From NCBI GenBank assembly GCA_958296045.1, contig CATQHT010000001.1, positions 558,001 through 622,000 on the forward strand: a DNA stretch of 64,000 nucleotides, in the 5' to 3' direction. A program made the position numbers and the translations under genes. Of the stretch, positions 1-9,377 are shown piece after piece. How positions within the stretch are numbered: position 1 is the first letter of the stretch; each line of letters opens with the position of its first letter. The notes under the pieces are model-generated. The model ran no database searches. It worked only from the letters and a program-made list of their open reading frames with translations, and was not told the origin of the DNA. Origin of the DNA: Rhodothermales bacterium (lineage in GTDB: Bacteria > Bacteroidota > Rhodothermia > Rhodothermales > Bin80).

Positions 1-1
1 A

Positions 2-472
2 AACTTCTTCTTGGGGAAGGAAGAGGTCACTCAAATGAAGCTGCACAAGCTGGTTTTCTACGCCCACGGCTGGCATTTGGGTCTCCTAGGCGAGCCTCTA
101 ATTGACGAGTCAATTGAAGCATGGCCGTACGGACCGGTTGTTAGGTCGCTGTACCTTGAATTCAGCGTTTTCGGAGCGCAGCCTATCACCCGTTTAGCCA
201 CCACAAACGAGCGCGAGATTCAGCAGCGTGATTCTGTAAGGCCCATTGAAGAGGCCGACGGGTACGCGTTCGGCCTGCTGAAAGGAGTCTGGAGGTTGTA
301 CGGGAAATACAGCGCTTATCAGCTGTCTGAATTGACGCATAGGAAGAATACTCCTTGGTCAGTGGTTAAGAAGAAGCATCCGAGGGAATTCAGCTCAGTG
401 ATTCCAGATGACACGATTCGGGAGCACTTCAAGCAGCGTGTCCAGAGAGTCAATGCCCGAGCCCAGGGGTGA
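2..472 (+). CDS. Panacea-domain antitoxin (DUF4065 / SocA-like), 5' end outside window
   Basis: The frame is already open at base 2, and its first codons (NFFLGKEEVTQMKLHKLVFY) match the part of Panacea proteins that normally follows about 20 residues in, so the true start lies upstream. Family hallmarks are QMKLHKLVFYAHGWH, a GEPL turn and EAWPYGPVV. Panacea (PanA) is known as a promiscuous neutralising domain paired with many different toxins. The next gene overlaps its 3' end (start at 453, stop here at 470-472), as in two-gene toxin-antitoxin operons. The family is clear; the antitoxin role is inferred from gene pairing. Confidence 0.85.
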   Translation, partial: NFFLGKEEVTQMKLHKLVFYAHGWHLGLLGEPLIDESIEAWPYGPVVRSLYLEFSVFGAQPITRLATTNEREIQQRDSVRPIEEADGYAFGLLKGVWRLYGKYSAYQLSELTHRKNTPWSVVKKKHPREFSSVIPDDTIREHFKQRVQRVNARAQG

Positions 473-896
473 CGATGCCTCGACCGATCTGGAAGCTTTC
501 TTTGATCGTGTTGAGGAACAGAGTGACGAAGCTGATCGGTCAAGGGACAAGAAGTGCCCTGGTGCGGCTGTTGATGACAAACGACTGTCTGAGAAGGCCT
601 TTAAGGAAGAGCTCCGTCTGCTAATAAGACAGGATCGAGCGCATCGGGAGGCCTCGCATCAAGAGGGTCTGGAGGGACGGAAGAGGTTTGGAGATCGGAT
701 CTTCTGGCTGACTGTCTTCTGGCTGACGATTATAATACTCCTCCTGATTGCGCAAGGGTTCAATCTTTGGGGATTTCGCCTCTCGACCGGCGTGTTAATT
801 GCCCTAATCACGACGACCACGCTTGGCGTGGCCGCTCTGCTTCACTCCGTATTGAAGTTCCTTTTTCCGTCAGCAACCGCCTCGCCTGACACGTAG
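453..896 (+). CDS. Small two-helix membrane protein, candidate toxin partner of the Panacea gene
   Basis: A 147-residue protein if started at ATG 453, which overlaps the upstream Panacea gene by 20 bases and follows a purine-rich AGAGAG. An in-frame ATG at 408 is possible but lies deep inside the Panacea gene. The N-terminal 80 residues are charged and probably helical. Two hydrophobic segments follow, at about residues 83-103 and 112-134, then a short tail. I do not recognise a named family. Small membrane proteins are among known Panacea-associated toxins, so a membrane-active toxin role is plausible but inferred from position only. Confidence 0.6.
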   Translation: MPEPRGDDASTDLEAFFDRVEEQSDEADRSRDKKCPGAAVDDKRLSEKAFKEELRLLIRQDRAHREASHQEGLEGRKRFGDRIFWLTVFWLTIIILLLIAQGFNLWGFRLSTGVLIALITTTTLGVAALLHSVLKFLFPSATASPDT

Positions 897-1378
897 AATT
901 CTGTAGAGTAATCCCTTCATGTCAGCGGCTCTCGCCTCAACACCAAGCCGGCAGTATGCAGGTGGGCACTGCCTGAATTCTAGGCTATTCGGACTCTCTT
1001 TCTGTGCTGCACCGCTGACCCTGCATGCTCGACTTCTGCGTCGAGAAAAAATATACAGTCCGAGCATGTCCGTTGCTGACCAGCCGCTGGGCGCAGATAT
1101 GGTACGGGAAAGGCAACGACCGGATCTATAGGTGACTTCACACCTACAAGGCGGCCCTCGGGGGCGCCAGTGCTGGAATCACCCGCAAGCGGGCAGCGGC
1201 GGGGTGGGAGCAAACGCAGCCAGGGACCTCGCCTTGATCCGCCGGTTCGGGACATGCGCCTGCACGTCACCCGGCACGGCTGCGGTTTGGCCACCCCGGA
1301 CTATCAGGTGTGCGCCGCAGTTACGGAGTACCCTTTCCGCTCGTCTGGCCCGGGTACCTTGGCATTCGACCGGTGTAG
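897..1378. other. Intergenic stretch without convincing gene
   Basis: About 480 bases between the Panacea pair and the ISNCY left end. Short open frames exist on both strands but show no recognisable motif. The last bases before the element (TGTAG at 1374-1378) recur at the far end of the element (6579-6583), so this stretch was probably contiguous with 6584 onward before the insertion and may hold the 5' part of the gene whose 3' end is at 6579-6822. The frame ending in the residues HSTGV here would join that fragment in phase, but its protein looks unconvincing. Confidence 0.4.
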
Positions 1379-1602
1379 CTAGTGCTTGTCAGAAAATAGG
1401 GCATTTTGGGCGTCTGCCTGGCTGGAGCAAGGTCGGGGGCACGCTTTGGGCCCGATAGGGACGCTAGTCTGAGTGATGGGGAGGGTAACAGGAGCGCTAC
1501 GCGGCCATTTCTGACCCTCAACCGGGCTTCGTTAGCTTCTGGCGGCGCAGAGTGGATACAGCTTACCCGTCGCGGGCTTGTCGGAGACAGAAAAAGAAGG
1601 GC

Positions 1603-2042
1603 TCAGCCGAAGCTGGAGCGGGCGAGCCTTAAGTGGCCTTCGCGCGAGCGGCGTGCCAGGCTCGTCGTTTCGCTTCTTTTTTTTCTGACCACTTTGCCTA
1701 GTCGGTGAGTGTTTGCCGCCAGCACCGCCAGCCCTACCGACCGATCGAAGCCCTCCTTTCCGTGGGTACGTATGAGCCCCATCCCCCGCTGTTGCAGGTT
1801 GTTGATGGCGGACTCGATCGCAGGATGCTGTAGACGCGCCTTGACAAAATCGGGCTGAGACTCCCGCTCGCGTTGTTTCGCATTGCGGTAACCAGGCTTG
1901 GGCATGACGTTCAAGTCCAGCAGCTCATCCAAGGCGTCGCGATTCTTCGCAGAGTAGAAGCCCTTATCCATGCTGCAGGACGTAAGCGACGGATAGCGCT
2001 TCTTTGCTTCGCCTATGAAACCCACGATCATGGCCTTATCGC
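1603..2042 (-). pseudogene. ISNCY transposase copy 1, C-terminal third
   Basis: Continuation of the transposase beyond the inserted unit: AMIVGFIGEAKKRYPSL, CSMDKGFYSAKNRDALDEL, AIESAINNLQQRGMG, and a C-terminus that runs further than in the copy at 12.3 kb because of a small length difference in a T-run near 1680. The SMDKGFYS segment is likely to carry one of the acidic DDE residues, with the acidic residues nearer the C-terminus completing the site; that is inferred from family layout. Not translatable with its N-terminal part. Confidence 0.75.
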
Positions 2043-2126
2043 ACGTTGCCGAATGCGAAGCAGCCGGAATCGTCGTTAGCCCACGCCAGCGGATCATCCT
2101 TACCGAATGCCGGTCGGCGACAGGGT

Positions 2127-2408
2127 ATGGCGGATTCTGGCTCGGATGACTGGGTAGAGGTCACGCATCCTTTCCATCCATGGTTTGGTCGCCGATTTCC
2201 GCGCCAATACTGCCTGACAATTGGCAATGTGCGGCTGGTACGCTGCATTGTGGATGAAAACACGCTACGGTGTTTGCCCAGGGCGTGGACAGACTTGCGC
2301 GTGGTAGACGACTTCGAGCGGGTTTCAGCGGGCCGTGCACTCTTTCGGGCAGACGATCTTGTGGCACTGAGGTCGCTGGTGGACACGCTTTTGGAGGAAC
2401 ACCATTAA
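2127..2408 (+). CDS. Small DUF5372-like protein of the serine-recombinase unit
   Basis: Start chosen at ATG 2127, preceded by CAGGG; 93 residues. An upstream in-frame ATG at 2046 would add poorly conserved sequence reaching the element boundary. The core EVTHPFHPWFGRRF followed by RAWTDL and a C-terminal helix rich in leucine resembles a family of about 90-residue proteins (DUF5372 as I recall it) found beside recombinase genes. Function unknown; the fixed association suggests an accessory recombination or regulatory role. The name is from memory and should be checked by a profile search. Confidence 0.6.
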   Translation: MADSGSDDWVEVTHPFHPWFGRRFPRQYCLTIGNVRLVRCIVDENTLRCLPRAWTDLRVVDDFERVSAGRALFRADDLVALRSLVDTLLEEHH

Positions 2409-2543
2409 TGCAACGCATAATCGCGTATTGCGCAACTTCGTGGAAAATGGGCTGTTTTTTGGCCGTAGTAGGTCGCTATTGTGTGCCGAGGTTGCATTCC
2501 GAAGCGACGTACATATTCCGTGGTGATCATTACTCCTGACGGC

Positions 2544-3257
2544 ATGTCCAGTGACAAGAGCGAGCGCCTGCAGAGGTCTATCAACCCGAACCCAGAGGCG
2601 GTCTCCGATCCCCTATTTGAGTGCAGCCCCTTCTTCGATCCGCGAGACCTCCTGCAAGTCCGCTACGAGATGATACGCTCTCATACGAAAGACACGACTC
2701 TTGCAGCGGTCGCGGCCCGGTACGGCATGTCTGTACCTACCTGTGTGCGCGTAAAGCGCGCTTTCCGGGCAGGCGGTCTGCAAGCCCTGATTCCGGAGCG
2801 GCGCGGGCCCCGGGGACCCCGCAAGATTACGCCCGAAATCTTAGAGTTTGCCGAGAATTGCCGCGCCTTACCTGACGCCGTCAGCGTCCGTAAACTCGCC
2901 GAGATGATACGCGAACGCTTCGATATAACCATCCACTACAGCAGCCTTCACCGAGCGCTGTTAAAAAAAACTCCTAAACGCGCTGATGACCCATTGCGTG
3001 ATAGCCAGGACACCCATCGCTATGACCGTTGGCGCCAGCGGTGGCTCAGTGGCCAGCACAGCCAGGCCATCTCCATCCTGTGCCACCATGGCCTGGCCCT
3101 CGCGCTGGTGCTTACTGCACCGATGCCCAGCACCTGTGCTCCGAGCGAGCCTGCACCCATCGCCCCATCTGCTCCACTGCTTAGGCAGGCCTCGTCCATG
3201 AGCTGCCATCTCATTCACTCATTGCGTATCGCCTATGCCCGGACCCTCATCCCATAA
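2544..3257 (+). CDS. Helix-turn-helix protein of the serine-recombinase unit
   Basis: Start ATG 2544 gives 237 residues. Residues about 35-130 form a helix-turn-helix/winged-helix block (LAAVAARYGMSVPTCVRVKR, then GLQALIPERRGPRGPRK and SVRKLAEMIRERFDI), much like the N-terminal DNA-binding region of IS630/ISXO-type transposases but with no catalytic domain attached. The part after about residue 150, beyond a run of eight A's at 2965-2972, has odd composition and may be out of frame relative to an ancestral protein. The 3' end overlaps the recombinase start by 23 bases, pointing to one transcript. Probable DNA-binding partner of the recombinase. Confidence 0.6.
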   Translation: MSSDKSERLQRSINPNPEAVSDPLFECSPFFDPRDLLQVRYEMIRSHTKDTTLAAVAARYGMSVPTCVRVKRAFRAGGLQALIPERRGPRGPRKITPEILEFAENCRALPDAVSVRKLAEMIRERFDITIHYSSLHRALLKKTPKRADDPLRDSQDTHRYDRWRQRWLSGQHSQAISILCHHGLALALVLTAPMPSTCAPSEPAPIAPSAPLLRQASSMSCHLIHSLRIAYARTLIP

Positions 3258-5295
3258 AATCACTGCCGACCATCTCAACCGCCGGGCCTGCCTGTACATC
3301 CGCCAGTCCTCGCTGCATCAGGTGCAGACCCACAAGGAGAGCCAGCACCGTCAGTACGACCTGCGCAGGCGTGCCATTGCCTTGGGCTGGCCCGAAGATC
3401 GGATTGACGTGATTGACGAGGACCAGGGCAAGTCTGGCGCCACCAGTACCCAACGTATGGGATTCCAGGATCTGCGTGCGCGTGTCGGTGCTGGAGAAGT
3501 GGGCATGGTGCTCAGTCTCGAAGTATCACGCCTGTGCCGGGACAATGCGGAATGGCATCAATTGCTTCGGATCGCAGCCGTGGCAAAGACCCTCATCCTG
3601 GACGAGCATGGCATTTACGACGTTGGCGACATCAACGACTGGATGCTGCTCGGGCTCAAGGGGCAGCTCTCGGAGTACGAACTGCGCGGCATACGCGCAC
3701 GCATGGTTGGGGGACAGCGCTCGAAGGCACTGCGTGGAGAGCTCAAGCTTCACTTACCGATCGGGCTGGCATACATCGAAGCAGACAGGGTTGTCTTGGA
3801 TCCAGATCAATCCATCACCGAAGCGATTGCCTTGGTATTCACGACCTTCCGGCGACTGGGGTCCGCCATGCAGGTCACCAAGTGGTTTTGGCGACAAGCG
3901 ATTCGCTTACCTTCGCGGCCCCACACGGGTAACAGTGAAGTGCACTGGGCAGTGCCCAATTACAGCCAGATTCAGCGCATCCTCCATAATCCCCGCTATG
4001 CCGGCTGCTACGCCTACGGCCGTACGGGCATGCGCACACGCCCAGATGGGTCCGTGCAGCGTACCTCCCTGCCCATAGACCAGTGGCTGGTGTGTATTCG
4101 GGATGCCCACAAGGGTTACATTGACTGGGAGGAATATTTACACAACCAAGAGACCATGCGCACGAACGCGGCGAGCTACCTTGGCGGGGCCGAGCGTACG
4201 CCGCCGCCACGCAAGGGGGTGGCCTTGCTTCAATCCCGCATCATTTGCGGCCTGTGTGGTCAGAGGATGCACGTGAACTACAACTATAATAACCGCGAAG
4301 ATGTTAGGTGGTACTATCTGTGCAAGGAGAACATCGTTCGCCGCGGCACGCGTACCTGCCAAAGCATGCGTGGAGACGTGCTGGATGCGGCGGTAGGTCG
4401 CTTTGTTGTCGCCGCGGTCAACCGGGAGAACCTGACGCTTTCGCTGACGGTGCGCGAGCAGCTGCGCAGCGACTTTGAGGCGGCAGATCGCCAGAGAATC
4501 AACCATATCGAAAGCTTACGATATCAGGTGGATCTGGCCCGCCGCAGGTACATGGAAGTGGACCCGTCGAATCGCCTCGTGTCTGCGACGCTGGAGGCCG
4601 AATGGGAAGCCCGTCTGAAGGCCCATGGTGAAGCCGTCAGAGAACAAGAGCGGTACAAGAAAGCCCAGCATAGCACACCCGATGCCGCGTTGGACCAGCG
4701 CATCCTTGCGTTGGCCAGCGACTTTGGCACCGTGTGGGAAGCGGCTCATACCACCAACAAGGACCGGAAGCGTCTCTTAGGATTGCTGATCGAGGACATC
4801 ACCCTGACCCGAAGGGGATACCAGGTGAATGTCGGATTGCGATTGCGTGGCGGACGAACCCACGAGCTGCCTCCAGTAGCGTTGCCCCTGCCTCGCGCTA
4901 CGGTCATCCGTCGCGATGCCTCCAAGCAGGCCCTGGCCGAACTGGAGGAGCTGCTTGAGGCAGGCTACGATGATTCCCAAGCCGCCGAGGAGCTGAACCT
5001 GCGCGAGCACCGCGACAGCTTGGGAGGACGGTTCAACGCAAAACGCATTCGCACCATTCGGGTGCGTCACAAGATGCCTGGAGGCATCGAGCGGCAACGC
5101 GAAAAGATGCGTGCGCAGGGCTACAAAACCGCCAAAGAACTCGCCGCCGAACTCGCAATAGATGTTTCCACGGTAGGATGGCGAGCCCGGGAGGGCAGAG
5201 GCATTGACGTGCACCAGATCCCTGCCAGCAAGCGTACCTTCGCAATGTATAGAATCAGCCCCAAAATACGAACCACAGCTACCGCCTCCTCATGA
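3235..5295 (+). CDS. Large serine recombinase with zinc ribbon
   Basis: A 686-residue recombinase. The resolvase catalytic domain begins with ACLYIRQSS (nucleophile Ser about residue 25) and continues with DEDQGKSGAT, VLSLEVSRLCRD and LKGQLSEYEL. A recombinase domain follows (PNYSQIQRILHNPRYAG). A zinc-ribbon CGLCGQRM lies near residue 338 with the partner cysteines in YYLCKEN and TRTCQSM. A coiled-coil stretch lies around residues 430-490, and a C-terminal extension contains two probable helix-turn-helix segments (DDSQAAEELNLRE; TAKELAAELAIDVSTVGWRA). All key residues are present, so it appears intact, unlike its host ISNCY transposase. It would cut and rejoin DNA through a phosphoserine intermediate. 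Confidence 0.9.
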   Translation: MPGPSSHKITADHLNRRACLYIRQSSLHQVQTHKESQHRQYDLRRRAIALGWPEDRIDVIDEDQGKSGATSTQRMGFQDLRARVGAGEVGMVLSLEVSRLCRDNAEWHQLLRIAAVAKTLILDEHGIYDVGDINDWMLLGLKGQLSEYELRGIRARMVGGQRSKALRGELKLHLPIGLAYIEADRVVLDPDQSITEAIALVFTTFRRLGSAMQVTKWFWRQAIRLPSRPHTGNSEVHWAVPNYSQIQRILHNPRYAGCYAYGRTGMRTRPDGSVQRTSLPIDQWLVCIRDAHKGYIDWEEYLHNQETMRTNAASYLGGAERTPPPRKGVALLQSRIICGLCGQRMHVNYNYNNREDVRWYYLCKENIVRRGTRTCQSMRGDVLDAAVGRFVVAAVNRENLTLSLTVREQLRSDFEAADRQRINHIESLRYQVDLARRRYMEVDPSNRLVSATLEAEWEARLKAHGEAVREQERYKKAQHSTPDAALDQRILALASDFGTVWEAAHTTNKDRKRLLGLLIEDITLTRRGYQVNVGLRLRGGRTHELPPVALPLPRATVIRRDASKQALAELEELLEAGYDDSQAAEELNLREHRDSLGGRFNAKRIRTIRVRHKMPGGIERQREKMRAQGYKTAKELAAELAIDVSTVGWRAREGRGIDVHQIPASKRTFAMYRISPKIRTTATASS

Positions 5296-5333
5296 ACCCT
5301 ACAGGTCGCATACAGACTCGAACGACTTATCGC

Positions 5334-6332
5334 CCCCGTCGTGCTGCATGTGGTGCATCAAGATGAATTGATGCTGATCCTCCAGCACGCAGACCGGAAT
5401 GCCGAGCTCAGCTAACACGCCGGCCTTTCCTTTCCTGACCCACTGCGTATGCGGCTCGAAAACAGAAAATATCTTCTCTTCGTGCTCAATATCTTCCTTT
5501 TTCAGCAAGCGACGGTCCACTTGGTCTACCAGTTTTTCGCTGGCTTCCAGGTACCACGCCATCTTGTCGGTCACTTCCTCCAGCGTCTTCACCGTCCCTA
5601 ACGCCTTTGTGATGATCTGGCGCGCAACCGCAAGGAACTGACGTACGCGGTCGAGGAAGCCATTCTTATGGGCCCTACGGCAACGGCGATAGGCTGTCGT
5701 TAATGTCTTCACCCACCAGCGGGCCTTGCGCCAGCCCTTCATTCCTATCGACCTGCAGTGTCCGTACAACTCGTTAACCAGACTGCGCAATGCATCACAG
5801 AGAAGTCGTACGTCCATGGGCCACTCCACGTTGGTACGCGCCACAGCCGAATCCGCGCGGCAGCGCAAAGCATCTTTAGCGCCATGCTTGAGCTCCTTTT
5901 GACTCTTTGCTACCACCACCTGGTTGATCTCGTCGAGCGCCTCCTTCGTCAGCAGGGACACATTATCGACCTGTGTTGCACAGAAAACCGCTTCTTACTG
6001 ACGTCGCTGATCATGAGCTCCTGACGCAGCGCCCTATGGTGGTTGGCCAGATCCTTCAGACGATCATAGTCGCAGTTGAGTGCGAACTTCACTACACCTA
6101 ACACAAAGATCTGCCAGAAATCCATGCCAGGTCGACCCTTCGTCCAATCTACGCTGGGAAGAATCCTGCGCGAAAGGACCTCCAGCACCTGTTCGCGCAC
6201 ATCCTTATCCGCATACAGGGACTGCAGGCCGCGCAACACCGCGGGGGTATCGTCCCTTGACTTGGGGTTCAGCTCAATCTGCTCAATCGGCGTGACCCAC
6301 AGATCCGACTAGGACTTAAGGACCGCTCTCAT
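5334..6332 (-). pseudogene. ISNCY transposase copy 1, N-terminal two thirds (broken)
   Basis: The sister-copy start codon corresponds to 6332, but the eighth codon here is TAG. Reading resumes through GRPGMDFWQIFVLGVVKFAL to LMISDVSKKRF, where one base is missing near 5970 and the frame shifts. The remainder (VSLLTKEALDEINQVVVAK to HHMQHDGGD) is open in another frame until the serine-recombinase unit begins at 5333. Three independent lesions (nonsense, frameshift, insertion) make this copy non-functional. Confidence 0.8.
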
Positions 6333-6578
6333 GTGTATGAATCGGGCGAATGTGGGCGGGTTCAGAGCTCAATATCGTGCTTTACGCTGAGAAAAGCTAA
6401 ATCTGAGCCAACATTCGCGGATTCAAGCTCTTGGCAGGAATGGGCCCAAATGGGTCCATTCTGGGTTGGACCGACCATTAGCCAGCAAAAACGCCTATTT
6501 CTGGCGTATCCCTCCCCCTGCTGACCCCAATGCAACCACCTACGCAAGGCAGACCCTGTTTTTCGGACAAGCACTAGC

Positions 6579-6822
6579 TGTAGATGCTCCGTTTTTTGAT
6601 TCGCTGGGCGGCCCGTCAAAAGACCCAGAGCGCGATCTCGGTACCGGTGAAGTCGTGTGGCTAGTTCGCGAATTGCGGGGTGGAACGCTCGTGCACGGAC
6701 ACTGGGAAGTGCTTACGCTGGAGGCCTCCTGCAACAAGCTGCTGGATGCCAGGCCCAGTACCCAAAGCAATTTTGAGCGTGCATTGCGTGAGCGGCTGCG
6801 GTCCGCGCAAGAGGGAGTATAG
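6579..6822 (+). pseudogene. 3' fragment of an unknown gene truncated by ISNCY copy 1
   Basis: The plus-strand frame runs out of the ISNCY right end into about 80 codons of flank ending at TAG 6820-6822, with segments GTGEVVWLVRELRGG and LVHGHWEVLTLEASCN. I recognise no family. It precedes the 63-residue membrane-protein gene (start 6851) by 28 bases in the same orientation, so the two were probably one operon before the insertions. The 5' part should lie before 1379 if the target-duplication reading is right. Confidence 0.4.
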
Positions 6823-7035
6823 CCTGAATAGCGATTTGGAGAGGCAGGTTATGTTTTCCCCAGACGTTCTCGATACCACAGGGTTGCCGCAAGATATCAG
6901 CTGCATATTCCACGAAAAAAAACCACTCGTTCCACGGCAAATCGACCAGTGATTCCACGGTTAATCGACCACCTGATCCACCGCGCTGAGTCCGCGCTGG
7001 GTGGTTCTGCATCGTAACTGTTCTGGGTATCATTT

Positions 7036-7815
7036 TCACGGCTGTCTGGCGTCAGTTACGCTTGTCTTCTCTGGAAGGTTCTGCCATTTTGGCAGACGCT
7101 GTCTCATGGACTCTCCCTTCAGCGCGATGTGGTGTGCATTGTGAATGAGGCGATCCAGGATAGCATCAGCGAGTGTTGGGTCTTCCATGCCTTCGTGCCA
7201 CACACTCACAGGCATCTGGCTGGTAACGACGATGGATCCCTTCTGATACCGATCATCGATTAGCTCAAGCAGATCCCGCTGGTGCAGCGCACTGATTCGT
7301 GACAACCCCCAGTCATCGAGAACCAGTAGGTGGAAGCGCGTCAACTGCTTCAGCAGTTTCAGGAAGCGTCCGTCCCCGTGCGCGAGTTGCAGATCTTCCA
7401 GAAGACGATGCAGTCGGTGGTAGCGTACGGTGAACCCCTCCATGCAGGCTTTATGCGCCAGCGCGCACGCCACGAAGCTCTTGCCGACACCGGTGGGTCC
7501 GGTAATGATCACATTGTGATGTTTGCCCACCCAGTCGCAGGTGGAAAGCGAGGCCATCAGGCGCCGATCCAGATTGCGACCGCGACGATAGTCCAGATCG
7601 GCCATGGAGGCCTCCTGGCGTAACCGGGCGCGGCGTAGGCGCGACCGCAGGCGATTGTTGTATCGCACGATCTCCTCGTGGTCAACCAATAGGCCCAGGC
7701 GGTCCATGAACGGGAGCTGCTCCATTTCCGGTTGGGTAAGCTGATCACGCAGCGCGCGCGCCATGCCATGCAGACGCATCTGCTCGAGCTTGTCAAGGGT
7801 AGGGTGTAGGAGCAT
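7036..7815 (-). CDS. istB: IstB transposition helper ATPase (IS21-A1)
   Basis: A 259-residue AAA+ ATPase. Walker A GPTGVGKS near residue 109, Walker B LLVLDDWGL near 170, sensor-like VVTSQMPVSVWHE, and the family C-terminus LADAILDRLIHNAHHI. IstB assists the IstA transposase in target capture and strand transfer. The ATG (7815-7813) overlaps the istA stop by one base. Intact, so it could act in trans for other IS21-A copies even though its own istA carries a stop codon. Confidence 0.92.
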   Translation of the reverse strand: MLLHPTLDKLEQMRLHGMARALRDQLTQPEMEQLPFMDRLGLLVDHEEIVRYNNRLRSRLRRARLRQEASMADLDYRRGRNLDRRLMASLSTCDWVGKHHNVIITGPTGVGKSFVACALAHKACMEGFTVRYHRLHRLLEDLQLAHGDGRFLKLLKQLTRFHLLVLDDWGLSRISALHQRDLLELIDDRYQKGSIVVTSQMPVSVWHEGMEDPTLADAILDRLIHNAHHIALKGESMRQRLPKWQNLPEKTSVTDARQP

Positions 7816-9377
7816 CAGTCCTTCGAGGTTTGGTGAGGAGAATCCGATTTGGTGTCGTAATAGCTTGGGCCCCGGATGTTGTCATGGTCTATGGGAGGCG
7901 GAGACTCCGAGTCCAGCGGATGCTTGTCGAGTCCATTCTTCAGGATGGACGCGATGCTCCTGTACGAGCGGGTGCCGATAGCGATTGCCCGCGTACACGC
8001 GTTTTCCATGCGGCTCTTACCGTAGATGCGAGCCAAGCGGAGCAGGCCCATGAGCGTGCGGTAGCGAATCAACGGGTGCCGTTCAGCATCGATGATCTGC
8101 TGCACGACCTTGTGTGTGTCCGGCCCGATACGTTCTGCCTCGGTTACGAAGCGGCTCATATCCTTCAGTTAGCGCTGGGAGTCCGGCATGTGTTCATCCT
8201 TGGTGGTGACCCCTTTCTGGTGGCTACGCGGGTGCGTCGCCACCCGTTTGTCGTCAAAAAATACCTCAAGGGTGGTATCTGTAAGGCGAACCTGTACCGA
8301 ACGACCTACATATCGATAAGGAACGCTATAACGGTGCCAGCGCACCTCGATGTGCGCATCTCTGTGCACCTTGGCTTTGCGCCACTCCGCGTGCTCGTAC
8401 GGCTCCGCCGGCAAGGGCTTCATCGCTGATCGCTCCCACGTGTCAATCCAGCTCTTACGACTGCCTTCCAGCTTCTGAAAAGGCCGCTCGTTAAGCTCCT
8501 TCAGATGGACACGAATGTGCCGGTTCACGTGCGCTAGACCGATGAAACGCTTATCGCTTAACGGAGCCAGAATGCGCCTCTCTGCATGCAACACGGCTTG
8601 CTCGACCTTGGCCTTGTCCCTGGGTTTCCCGGGACGCGTAGGCACAACCACGGTCTTGTAGTGCATCGCAAGGTCCTGATACGACGGATTGATCTCCAGA
8701 TCGTACCGGTGGGACTTGCGCACGCCACTCTTCAAATTGTCACAGACCACATAGGAAGGCACCGCCCCGAAATACTCGAACATGCGACGATGCGAGCCCA
8801 GCCAGTCCCCAAGACGCTGCGTCCACGTGGCCTCAACGTAGAGATAATTGGAGAATCCCAGCACGCCAACAAAGATCTCCACCCGACGCCGCTTACGCGT
8901 AAGCTGGTCTATCGCCTCCAGGCGCATGCCTGCATAGTCCACGAAGGCCGAATGACCCGCAGGATGATCCATCGGAACCGTCACCTGGCCGAATTCCTTC
9001 TTCCAGGCAGAGTAAAGAGCGCAGAACTTGCTGTAGCCGTAACCATCGCTGTGGTCCCGCCTGTACCGCTCCCACATCAGGTGTCGCGTGAACCCCTTGA
9101 GCTGAATATTACGATGCACCTCGGACCAGTCCGGTAACGGACGCGCCTCTCTGGCACTCTCCAGCGGACCATAAAGCAAAGCCTTCAACTTGGCCTTCGT
9201 CATACCCTCGGGCAAAGGCCAACGCACACCCGCTGCCTTAGCACGACGCAAATAACCAAGTACCGGGCTGTGCGATATTCCCAGCGCACGACCGATACCA
9301 CGTACGCTCAGATCAGACTCCGCAGACAACCGCAGAACGTCCCACAAGACACGCATCGCAACCCTCTTTTTTGGCAT
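7815..9377 (-). pseudogene. istA: IstA transposase (IS21-A1) with one in-frame nonsense codon
   Basis: Start taken at 9377 (MPKKRVAMRVLWDV), preceded by AGGGG at a good distance; a longer frame starting at 9503 would run through the terminal repeats. The N-terminal helix-turn-helix (VRGIGRALGISHSPVLGYL) is followed by the DDE core with FVDYAGMRLE and YVVCDNLKSG. A TAA at about 8169-8171 after HMPDSQR interrupts the frame. The same frame reopens at once (MSRFVTEAERIGPD...) to the natural end at 7815. Copy 2 has a glutamine codon at this position, so the lesion is a single C-to-T-type change removing about the last 117 residues. Confidence 0.85.

Larger units (their letters stand above)
2043..5333 (+). 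mobile_element. Three-gene serine-recombinase mobile unit (DUF5372-like, HTH, recombinase)
   Basis: Comparison with the ISNCY copy at 12.7 kb shows where foreign DNA begins and ends. The transposase reading HDGGD...AMIVGF is separated by about 3.3 kb, and the 8-base string CTTATCGC is present at both junctions (2035-2042 and 5326-5333). The insert carries three plus-strand genes opposite to the transposase. There is no DDE transposase and no obvious long terminal inverted repeat, so the large serine recombinase is the probable mobility enzyme. The repeated 8 bases could be a target duplication or the crossover core of an attachment site. Confidence 0.7.
1379..6578 (-). mobile_element. ISNCY-type insertion sequence, copy 1, interrupted by a serine-recombinase unit
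   Basis: Terminal inverted repeats are visible: left end CTAGTGCTTGTCAGAAAA, right end (complement) GCTAGTGCTTGTCCGAAAA. Both ends are flanked by TGTAG (1374-1378 and 6579-6583), a likely 5-bp target duplication. Without the internal insertion the element is about 1.9 kb and encodes one minus-strand transposase. It shares ends and coding content with the copy at 12062-16648 and the remnant near 53.2-54.2 kb. Family assignment rests on the transposase resembling ISDol1/ISNCY-type proteins (GRPGMDFWQI, LNCDYDRL, LANHH, DNVSLLTKEAL in the sister copies). Confidence 0.75.

Noticed and set aside
2981-3201. Alternative plus- and minus-strand frames in the region after the run of A's in the helix-turn-helix gene
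   Set aside because: None gives recognisable protein; the region is compositionally odd in all frames, so only the main frame was annotated with a note on its C-terminus.
8586-9137. A 183-codon plus-strand frame opposite istA of IS21-A1
   Set aside because: The same shadow appears opposite istA in copy 2; the coding strand has the DDE transposase motifs.
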